From Phoebastria nigripes (Eukaryota > Chordata > Aves > Procellariiformes > Diomedeidae), in the NCBI GenBank assembly GCA_035582835.1, contig JAYKAV010000877.1, forward strand, positions 1,444,230 through 1,508,229: a stretch of 64,000 nucleotides of DNA, read 5' to 3'. This document shows positions 1 through 23,488 of the stretch, piece by piece. The first letter of the stretch is position 1; each line of letters begins with the position of its first letter. The notes beneath the pieces are model-generated. The model was not told where the DNA came from and searched no databases. It was given only the letters and a program-made list of their open reading frames with translations. The position numbers and the translations under genes were made by a program.

Positions 1-445
1 AAGACCACCTCCAAATTTTTTTCCTGAGCTTCTTCCACAGAATCCCATTTCTGATCATTATCTTAACAGATTGAAAATAAGTTTCTATAATTAATTGAAA
101 ACTATTTGCAGAGCAAAGCACTGTGTAAAATGAAAGGGAACAAGCCATTGGCATGCACTGAATTTTTCCCCTTCACTTCTTGAGGATGAACGCCAGTGTT
201 AATTTTGATTTACTATGGATTTAATTTGCTCAAAACTCCTGACAGGAGAGGTTGGCTGTGTAATATGCAAATATTGCCTAGTTACTTGGATAAATTTCTA
301 AAACACCAACAACCTTTAGTCTAATCAGTCTAATCAATTCAGGCACTATTTTATTTTGCTTTATTACACTGGATGATGTTGATTTCCAGATAGCAAACAG
401 TATCTTTGAGAATGTCAGTGATGTCCAATAATTTCTTTCACACAG

Positions 446-14790
<14,345 letters not shown>

Positions 14791-14967
14791 GGTCAAGACA
14801 AATAAACATAGCGTCCATCTTCAGGAAAGTGGATTAGCACGTTCCTTATTTCAATTTTTTTTCTCTGTTTTTTTCTTTTATATTTAAATCCAGTTCATTA
14901 TTAAGTAGAACATATAGAAATCAAATCTTTACTTCTATTCCAGTCCTTCATGCAGAGAAAAAATTCT

Positions 14968-14973
14968 AATAAA
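14968..14973 (+). terminator. Probable WDR64 poly(A) signal AATAAA
   Basis: A canonical hexamer about 180 bases after the predicted stop. Another AATAAA at 14801-14806 is only about 10 bases after the stop, which is unusually close, so the later one is preferred. Confidence 0.5.
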
Positions 14974-17900
14974 GCCAACATATGATTATAACAAGATACT
15001 CACAGAAAAGCCCATCTCACTCCACTTTTTGATGGTTAAGAAGGAAAAGCACCTTACTATGATTAACTGCTTAAAGATTCAGAGCCATACATCTGCAAAA
15101 ATTCTTCTTTTGCTAGCCATACAGACTCCTCTGAAGAACAAGAAATGTTATTCCAGAGGTACTGCTCTAACCTTTCTCTAATGTTTCAGGAGCTTTGGTG
15201 TCCTTGGATAGGCAAAGAGTTGATGGGATGTTCCATAGGTAGCACGTGTATGCCACAGTATCCTAGTCAAATGTCTTCTTCCAGAAACATTTAGATTTCC
15301 TTGTTAATCATGTGGAGATAAGACAGAAGGAAGACTGAGAACTAGGTTCAGATAATGAGAAACAGCCCTATTTAAAGATACCTGGATTTAGGTCACAGCA
15401 TCATAGAACATGCCATCTTTAACTGCACTATTTTCAGCTGAGCTAACTTTATATTACTTAAACATAATTACAGAAATAGAAAAAAGCAAAAAACAAGCAA
15501 AGATCCTGCAATTGTTTTGTTAATGCTATGTGGACAAGTCTTCAGAATTATCATTCTAATACCTTTTAGTGCCAATATTTTTGTTTGTTCAGAAGATGCC
15601 TTGACCAGAACTATTAACAGAATTAAATGGCCATATTACCCAAAAAATTCATTTTCAGCTGCTCAGATTCCTTCTGGTTTATGCTACTTTGGTTTAGAAA
15701 TGCACTAACATATCACAGTAGCGAAAATCTGTTTTGATAAGATTTTTTTAAATTAGTTTTTCTGATCAATTTACTGCCTGTCAGTTCAGGTTTATGGGCA
15801 AAATCCTGATCCCTTGTTGCACCAATTTAAAACTTAGCTATGCAGATATAAAACAGTAAAAAACATTATAGGTCAACTCAATTGACCCCAATTATTTTCA
15901 TCATTTTTATTATATAGTACAAACCAAGCCTAGGGCACGGTAGATGTGTTTAAAGGAAGGTCAATGTATGATTCAGGGTGTAATGAAGGTGAAAGTATAA
16001 TAGNATTATTTTATCATTATTGTGATTCAGTATGAACTCCTTACACTGAACTGTTACAAACAGGACCAAAATTTGTAAAAGTTACTCAGCATATTTTAGG
16101 ATGATCAGAAATCATACTCCTTTTCAGCAGTTGCCAGTGGCTGTTTACTTAATGAGAGGTTACTAACAATGTCGTTCTGGTGGATTTTGCATTAATTGAA
16201 AGTCTTAAACTATTCCTCTCTAGGATGTGCTAAAACCTACTTAACATCTTCCCTATTTTTATGATTGGACCCTGAACCCTTAATCTAAAACTGAACCTTT
16301 GGATAGCACTGGAAGAGAACTGGCAAATGTTGGAAACTGATCTCCTCACCAACATTTAAGAAACCAATACATAGGTTTGTCCCTTCTTCCATGGCACAGT
16401 AATGTCAGAAAACCTTGCTCTTCTTATGCTTTATTGTCTATTTTCATCTAAATAGGATATCCAAATCTTTAACTAGCACAGGTAATAATAGTATCATATT
16501 GAACAGCTTCTTTCATCCTGTGCTGCATAATGAGCTGCCCTTCTGCTTGGGAAAGCACATGGCAAAAGGGGAAGGGATCTTGGGTTTATGTAAAAATCAT
16601 TCCTGTTGAAATCAGTGGATAGCCCATTCAACATCTAAGAATTCATTATGGCCCTGAGACAAAGATCTTAACCAGGACCAGTGTAGTATATATTATGTAA
16701 AAGAAAACACTCTTGCCTGAGATCTGATTGGACATCTGCTTCCTTAGGGAAGATGCTGCGGGAACTTCAATAATCAGGAATGGATAAAATTGGTTTTACA
16801 CTCTGACAGAAAGATGTATGAATTTTAGTGCCAAAGGAGATTGGCTGTTCATCCAATCTAACCTTCTGGGTGGCACAAGGCAGAGAATCTGTCATGAATA
16901 TCTTCTGTGGCCAAATGCCTATTTGTGTTACTATTTTGGTTTCCAGTTGAAGGGAGCATCCTAGGGTTCTTAATGTACATTTGCTGCCAGTTATTCTCCA
17001 TGTCAAAACCACAGGTTTCCTCTTTGCTCCAAATTTGTCCAGTTTGGACTTTCATATATTGGATATTATGATGCCTTTTTTCTGCCAGATTAAGCTTCAT
17101 CATCCATCAAAAATCCTTTCCAGAGATTATTTTTCTTAATCAAAGAAGTCATTGTCTGCTCTTCATGATTCAGTCAACTTGTCTGAGCTGAGAGTAAGGA
17201 GCAGGCTGGGCATTTTAGCTGAGGGTCAGNGCACTGCAGCTTCAGGAGCCAGCTCAGGTCTGGAAGCAGTGTGTTACACTAACATGGCACTCGGTTTGAA
17301 CTAACAAGCCCTGTCAGCTCCAATAGGTCCTGCACAGGTCTGGCTCCAGTATCCCTGCAGATGCTCCCCAGGGCCTCTGGTTCTCCCAAAAAGCCCCTAT
17401 GAAACAGAAACTGAGGGGAGTGTGATACAGAGAAATTACACCTCACGCTCTGTGAGCTGTTTTGAAGGCAAAAGCAAAACGCAAACATGTTCTCCTTTAC
17501 CCAGGTTCTATCAGCCTCCCAATTACTCTTGATAGTAAAGTTAACTATAATTTGAGCTTTGTGAGTCTCACTACAAGGCAGATTTTTGTAGTCTTTTTAT
17601 CTCTTTCCATCACAATGGTTATCTTTTTTTTAAGTGTCTGCCTCAGAACTTCATTTTATACTCACAATCTTATGAACATCAGATATGCAACAAGGAGTTA
17701 ATATGCCTGCTCTTTCTGCCTGTTAGTTCCTTGCTTATGCTTTCAAAGACCATGTTCATCCTCTAAGCCAGAAGAGTGCATGCTGAGCTCATATTCAATT
17801 AATTATCTGTTGTGATTCCCTGAATCCTTCCTGTCATTTCAGCATTCCAGGACAGTGTCACAACATAACACAGGTCACAGAATACATCTTCTATCATCCT

Positions 17901-18214
17901 TTGTCTGGCTAAAGTTACAAATCCTTGCCAAGTGTGTCACCTTAGTGAGTATTTAGGATAATCCATGTAACTAGTGCCATTATTACCTACTATTTTGGGG
18001 AAAATGGCGGGTTTTCTATATTACTGGTAATGAACGGTGTTCGATCTGCTGGCCTTCTTGGAAAGACTGTCTTCTGATGAGCTGAATATACAATGACTTG
18101 CAGTGATTTACCTGTCTTCAAGTTGTTATAGGGCTATGACGGATTTTGGGGTAATACTGCTTTTTTTTTAGCAAAATATCTTGTGGGAGTATATTTAAAA
18201 ATATTATGATCAAC
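14974..18214. other. Intergenic stretch after WDR64, no gene seen
   Basis: AT-rich sequence. The short open frames on both strands lack splice signals, domain motifs or composition typical of genes. No LINE or LTR landmarks recognised. Confidence 0.6.
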
Positions 18215-18783
18215 TGTACTGGGTCTGGCTGGGATGAACCTAATTTTCTTCATAGCAGCCTGTATGGTGCTGTGTTCTGGATTTGTGACTAAAACACACC
18301 AGTGTTTTGGCTATCNCTGAGCAATGCCTGCACAACATCAAGGTGTTTTTTTCCCACCCCCAGCGAGTAGGCTGGGGGTGTACAAGAAGCTGGGAGGGGA
18401 CACAGCCAGGACAGCTGACCTGAACTGACCAGAGATACTCCATACCATATAATGTCCTGCTCAGCAATGAGAGCTCATGGAATGGAAGAGGAAAGCAAGA
18501 TGTTCATGGTTATGGTGTTTGTCTTCCCAAGTAACCATTATGCATGCTGAGGCCCTGCTTCCCAGGAATTGGCTAAACATCTGCCTGCTGATGGGAAGTA
18601 ATGGATGAATTCCTTATTTTGCTTTGCTTGCACATGCAGCTTTGCTTCACCTATTAAACTGTCTTTATCTCGACCCATGAGTTTTCTCGCTTTTGCCCTT
18701 CCAAATCTCTCCCCCATCCCACTGGGAGAAGTAAGCAAGCAACCGGGTGGGCGCTTAGTGTCTGCCAGGGTCCACCCACCACA
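18215..18783 (+). mobile_element. Solo LTR of an avian ERVL-type endogenous retrovirus
   Basis: Seen: the element starts TGTACTGGG and ends CCACCACA, that is, 5' TG and 3' CA. A late ATTAAA poly(A) signal lies at 18653-18658. It is flanked by TCAAC and TTAAC, a 5-base target-site duplication with one mismatch. The composition and order of blocks (a GGCTGGGGGTG block, then GGGAGGGGACACAGCCAGGA, then ATTAAACTGTCTTTATCTC) are those of the common bird ERVL LTRs. No second LTR or internal gag/pol/env sequence is adjacent, so this is a recombined solo LTR with no viral gene. It lies between WDR64 and the FGase-like gene. Confidence 0.85.
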
Positions 18784-19928
18784 TTAACCAACCTTGTGAT
18801 TAAAATTAAAATCAAGCTTGTCTGACAAACCAAGAGGCACCAGATAAAGTGTAATCTGCCATTTACTATTTGTGTTCCCTTCATCCACCCCATGATTTAG
18901 CAGTTAGCATATGAAAGGTAACACCCCTGCAGTTCCCTGAGTCCTGTTTGCCTTTGAAAGACAGCTACATCAGTTCTCTTCCAGTTACCTGAAAATTGCC
19001 TAGTCTTCAGAGATTATTAAAAATGAACAGTTCAGGTTCAGAGAGCTCCTTACCCCTTTCTTTTGATGCTCTTATGTGTTATGTTTTATAATTGTGCAAG
19101 ATTTTCTCTTTGGTATTGTCCCTATTTACAGTTAGAACTAAAGTATTTTACTGTGGTTGCAAGATGCAGATATCCCACTTCAGTTTATTAACTGACTATT
19201 TACTTCCTCAGAACTGACTATTTACTCAGAACGGACTATTTACTCATTCTTTTCTTTTTACCAAACCTTTAGCAGTGCTAGGATTTCATAGGTTCTTAAT
19301 TTTTGAATTGTACTCTTTTCAGTCTTGCTGCCTGCTCCCTTTGGTTTTCCTTATTAATTGCCCGTGTTTTCCAAGAGCTGGTTTGTACTCATGTCTATTC
19401 ATGCCACTATATTCTCCGCTGTGCAGAAGAGCCCATCCACAATGTACTACTATTCCCAGTAACAATCAAGTGTTTAATCCTANGCTGAATGAAATCAATG
19501 GACCAGCTCTCAGGAGGGAACCATGCTGTAAGGAAAACTGTCAAAGATGCATGATATGTATGTGTTATCTTTAGCAGCCTTCCATCCAGTTACTATCTTA
19601 CTGTTGTGCTATTTGAACTGTGACAAAATTACAGTGCTATAATGCTCTCAGACTTTTTTTTTCATAATTCATTAAATTAACAAAACCTGAAGTAGTTCCG
19701 ACTGTGTGTCATTGCTCAGCATTACTGTTTACTTGAAGAGTTCCAACTCCTAGGGCTTTATAAACACCAAATGGAAACTGGTCCTGGCCCCAAACATTTT
19801 ACACAATGATATTATGCAATTGTCTTTCTTAAGAGTCACAAGAAAAGCAGACACACTTCATTTCTTTGAACAGATAATCTCTACTAAGGTACTGCACTGC
19901 ACAGAATTCACTAGAAGAAGAATAGTTG
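18784..19928. other. Intergenic stretch, no gene seen
   Basis: Only short unsupported open frames. It contains a small tandem repeat at about 19190-19250. Confidence 0.6.
19190..19250. repeat. Three-copy tandem repeat, about 18-22 bp unit
   Basis: The unit AACTGACTATTTACTCAG occurs three times. The first copy carries a short TTCC-type insertion and the third has CTGAC changed to CGGAC. Confidence 0.85.
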
Positions 19929-19934
19929 TTTATT
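19929..19934 (-). terminator. Probable poly(A) signal of the FGase-like gene
   Basis: TTTATT on the plus strand reads AATAAA on the minus strand, about 325 bases past the stop of the minus-strand gene. This is a plausible 3' UTR length. Confidence 0.5.
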
Positions 19935-20259
19935 GTGTGCTAGAGAACAGAGGATGCTACTGGAAAGAAATTAAGCACAGAAAAGCATACCAGGCAAATG
20001 ATACTTCCAAATATACCCACTCATCTTCGAGCAGTCTTTTCAATGCTGGATCTAGTGCAAAGCTGTGTGTTAACGGACTTGTCGGTATTAGCTGTGGATT
20101 TTCTCTATGTCGATGTCTCTGTATTCCTTTGCAGGTTAGTTTCTTTCCACCAGCATCCACAATTATATTGCAGGCTTAATTGTTCCAGGTGTATCAGTTG
20201 TTCTGTTGTTCCAGATCATTGCTGTGTTATGGAAAGGTACCTTAACAAGACAGCCTCTT

Positions 20260-21219
20260 TCAGCATGGCAGAAAATCATGGTTGTACTGGCTGCAGTAGT
20301 TGGTTTGCCAGAATTTCATTACAGCCCTTGCTAGTGCTTTACAAAATCTGGGACGTTCTTCAGCTGCCCTCACCCACTGCGGTAGTTCAAGCTGAATGGC
20401 ATCAACAGTGCCAGAACTATGGGAACCAAAAGTCTTTGTTATGTATCCACCACTATAATAGCTCCCATTATTTGGGCTAGGATTGGATGGAGAAGGTACA
20501 CAAACATAACTGTCATTTTGTTCTTCAATATATTTACCCAAACTTCTGTTCCCTGCAACCAAAGTCTCAGAAGACACATTGACTAGCTGACTGGCCAGAT
20601 GGCTAATTGAGAAACACGATGCAGAAAAGACGCCTGAGTTAAGGGAAGTTTTTGAAAGTGTGTAACCTAGTTCTATCCACCGTTCAGGATGTGCTTGTCC
20701 ATGGATATCCAGAATCAGGCCCCCCGTCATCTGCGATTTTGCAGTGGTCAAAAATCCCATATACTCCTCCCAGGCCTTTTCTGCTTGGGGAATTCCAAAG
20801 CAGGCTTCTTCCTTTTCCCTGTTAGCATCCATCTTGAACCTCTGTAGGTGGTTTATAATGATATGTGGGAAGAAGCCATCAGTAATTTTGTTGATCTCTT
20901 CAGCAAGGGCCTGAGCCACCTCTATAGTATACCTGTCTTGGTTGGTAGACACTTTGCATTGCTTATAATTTTGAATACTTCCAGGAGGACACTCATGAGA
21001 GAAAATACAAGAGGATGTCTTTGCATCCCAACAGCCAGCCTCTCGATCAGGGATGTCTTTGGGTTCCATTGACCCACCGTGTGGGACAGAGAGAATCAGG
21101 TTCATGTTGCCCACTTGATATTCTGTGAAATGATTATGACCAAATATAACGTCTTTGGTGCCAGTGGCTTTCAAAAGCAAATATAAAATGGAAAGGAGAA
21201 ACAGATACATATTCTTCAT
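20260..21219 (-). CDS. Secreted N-formylglutamate amidohydrolase (FGase)-like protein, intronless
   Basis: Seen: a complete 319-residue ORF with a stop. Residues 1-20 form a hydrophobic leader (YLFLLSILYLLL core) typical of a signal peptide. The FGase-family motifs come in order: SVPHGG at 44-49 (His47, with Glu52 close behind), DANR at 131-134, DIHG at 171-174, GG at 257-258, and His267 followed by IQLEL at 275-279. Ten cysteines and sequons at N214, N224, N235 and N251 fit an oxidised, glycosylated extracellular protein. Known: bacterial FGases are metal-dependent amidohydrolases that release formate from N-formylglutamate in histidine breakdown and have a carboxypeptidase-like fold. Inferred: a zinc-dependent hydrolase of unknown substrate, acting outside the cell. 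The deformylase reaction itself is not assured, because secretion is unlike the cytosolic bacterial enzyme. The Met is chosen because it starts the leader; its Kozak context is modest. No intron is needed for an intact domain. Neighbours WDR64 and EXO1 are functionally unrelated. Confidence 0.85.
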   Translation of the reverse strand: MKNMYLFLLSILYLLLKATGTKDVIFGHNHFTEYQVGNMNLILSVPHGGSMEPKDIPDREAGCWDAKTSSCIFSHECPPGSIQNYKQCKVSTNQDRYTIEVAQALAEEINKITDGFFPHIIINHLQRFKMDANREKEEACFGIPQAEKAWEEYMGFLTTAKSQMTGGLILDIHGQAHPERWIELGYTLSKTSLNSGVFSASCFSISHLASQLVNVSSETLVAGNRSLGKYIEEQNDSYVCVPSPSNPSPNNGSYYSGGYITKTFGSHSSGTVDAIQLELPQWVRAAEERPRFCKALARAVMKFWQTNYCSQYNHDFLPC

Positions 21220-21342
21220 TTGCTGCTGGAAGACTCAGCAATATGGAATATATCAGTACCTACATAAAAGCAAAAGCCAGATTTTAGATTACTTACAGCT
21301 GGGAACACATGAGAGACTGTTCAGCTGCTGCTGGAATAATTA

Positions 21343-21355
21343 GTTACTGATTAAC
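21343..21355. promoter_or_regulatory. HNF1-like binding site upstream of the FGase-like gene
   Basis: GTTACTGATTAAC matches the palindromic HNF1 consensus GTTAATNATTAAC at all but one fixed position. It lies 124 bases upstream of the minus-strand ATG, where a proximal promoter would be. Inferred: expression in liver, kidney or gut epithelium. Confidence 0.45.
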
Positions 21356-22299
21356 CTATTTTAATTTTATTCCATGTAGCGCAAAGAAGAAGAGTACTTA
21401 TATGAGAAACAAAAATGAACAGGGCACTTGGTGTGGCTAGATGTAACTGATGCAGTGTTTCCAAAAGAGAGGATTCTCCCAGACTAACAGGGCAAGGGAA
21501 ATGGTAGGTTACTGGGCCTCCTTCATTTCCCCAGAAAGCAGAAACACTATTTGATCATCCTATCTGATCCCAGAGAATCGCTAGATCCCAGCAAAACATT
21601 TGAAATAATTTTTTTCCCACAAAAGTCTCCCTTTTTTTCACCTCTGAAATGTAAGAAAATTTTAACAAAAATTGAGAGAACATCTGTTTCTCATTGACCT
21701 GTGTGAAATATCTTTCTGTTATCCACATGGTTACAGAAACTAGAGGCAATGTCAGCTCAGACCAGCACTGGGCTTGTCTAAAATAAGCAGACTGATAAAA
21801 ATAAAAGTGCTACCAAGCTCCATCTCTAGCTATGCTCCAGGCTGAGTTAATTTGATAGCATTATAGACAGGTACCAGTGAGTGCATTAAGGAGTGACTCT
21901 ATTCTCTTTAGTTTTCAAGTCTCCATTCTCTTCAAGGGAGCCAAGGTATTTTTAAGCCCTCACTAACTCTGACATTTTTTGGAAAGCTGGAATTCAGCAA
22001 GATGCTGACAGTGCTTTCTGGTTTGAAAGCATTACATCCCTAGAAAGATCAACGTCTTGAGTGTAACTGTGTTGGACGGGTGTAAAATGAGTGAGTAAAG
22101 TCAGTGAAGAGCAGAATAAAAAAGGATACTTTTCACTTCCATGAATAAAAAAAACCCTCAATATCGGCTAGATGAGGAGTATGTAAACAGATGCATTTGC
22201 AGATGAGGCAGGCTGCCCTGTTGTCTGTCCTGCCCCTGTCATTACGTCACCTGCAGAAATGCAGAGGATAAGAGGAGCAGACAAGGGAGAGAGTAAGAA
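21356..22299. other. Intergenic stretch upstream of the FGase-like gene
   Basis: AT-rich, no gene recognised. No clear TATA box is visible for the minus-strand gene. Confidence 0.5.
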
Positions 22300-23488
22300 A
22301 GTAAGTAAGGGCAGGTCCTGCTTGACCAACCTGATCTCCTTCTANGACCAGGTGACCCGCCTAGTGGACGAGGGAAAGGCTGTGGATGTGGTCTACCTGG
22401 ACTTCAGTAAAGCCTTTGACACTGTCTCCCACAGCATNNNNNNNNNNNNNNNNNNNNNNNNNNNNNNNNNNNNNNNNNNNNNNNNNNNNNNNNNNNNNNN
22501 NNNNNNNNNNNNNNNNNNNNNNNNNNNNNNNNNNNNNNNNNNNNNNNNNNNNNNNNNNNNNNNNNNNNNNNNNNNNNNNNNNNNNNNNNNNNNNNNNNNN
22601 NNNNNNNNNNNNNNNNNNNNNNNNNNNNNNNNNNNNNNNNNNNNNNNNNNNNNNNNNNNNNNNNNNNNNNNNNNNNNNNNNNNNNNNNNNNNNNNNNNNN
22701 NNNNNNNNNNNNNNNNNNNNNNNNNNNNNNNNNNNNNNNNNNNNNNNNNNNNNNNNNNNNNNNNNNNNNNNNNNNNNNNNNNNNNNNNNNNNNNNNNNNN
22801 NNNNNNNNNNNNNNNNNNNNNNNNNNNNNNNNNNNNNNNNNNNNNNNNNNNNNNNNNNNNNNNNNNNNNNNNNNNNNNNNNNNNNNNNNNNNNNNNNNNN
22901 NNNNNNNNNNNNNNNNNNNNNNNNNNNNNNNNNNNNNNNNNNNNNNNNNNNNNNNNNNNNNNNNNNNNNNNNNNNNNNNNNNNNNNNNNNNNNNNNNNNN
23001 NNNNNNNNNNNNNNNNNNNNNNNNNNNNNNNNNNNNNNNNNNNNNNNNNNNNNNNNNNNNNNNNNNNNNNNNNNNNNNNNNNNNNNNNNNNNNNNNNNNN
23101 NNNNNNNNNNNNNNNNNNNNNNNNNNNNNNNNNNNNNNNNNNNNNNNNNNNNNNNNNNNNNNNNNNNNNNNNNNNNNNNNNNNNNNNNNNNNNNNNNNNN
23201 NNNNNNNNNNNNNNNNNNNNNNNNNNNNNNNNNNNNNNNNNNNNNNNNNNNNNNNNNGGAGGTTTAGATTGGACATTAGGAAAAATGTCTTTACTGAAAG
23301 AGTGGTTAAACATTGGAACAGGCTGCCCAGGGAAGTGGTGGAGTCACCATCCCTGGAGGTATTTAAAAGACGTGTAGATGAGGCNCTTAGGGACATGGTT
23401 TAGTGGGGCTTGGTGGTGTTGGGTTGACGGTTGGACTTGATGATCTTAGAGGTCTTTTCCAACCTTAATGATTCTATGATTCTATGAT
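22300..23488 (+). mobile_element. CR1 LINE fragment, plus strand, interrupted by an assembly gap
   Basis: The left part encodes a piece of the CR1 reverse transcriptase around the DQVTRLVDEGKAVDVVYLDF and SKAFDTVSH blocks. After the N run, the right part encodes a CR1 C-terminal remnant ([18 protein letters not shown]). It ends in the CR1 3' tail ATTCTATGATTCTATGA. Both sides face the same way, so this is one element or nested CR1 copies. The exact 5' boundary is approximate. Confidence 0.9.
22438..23257. other. Assembly gap (820 Ns) inside CR1
   Basis: An uninterrupted N run. Open frames that appear to cross it are artefacts of untranslated Ns. Confidence 0.99.

Noticed and set aside
41..92. 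Possible WDR64 exon after the acceptor TTCTTCCACAG
   Set aside because: The open frame (NPISDHYLNRLK) has no donor in the phase needed to join the candidate exon at 446, so it could not be placed.
22259..23396. Long open frames of about 300-370 codons on both strands
   Set aside because: They consist almost wholly of untranslated Ns from the assembly gap; only the CR1 edges are real sequence.
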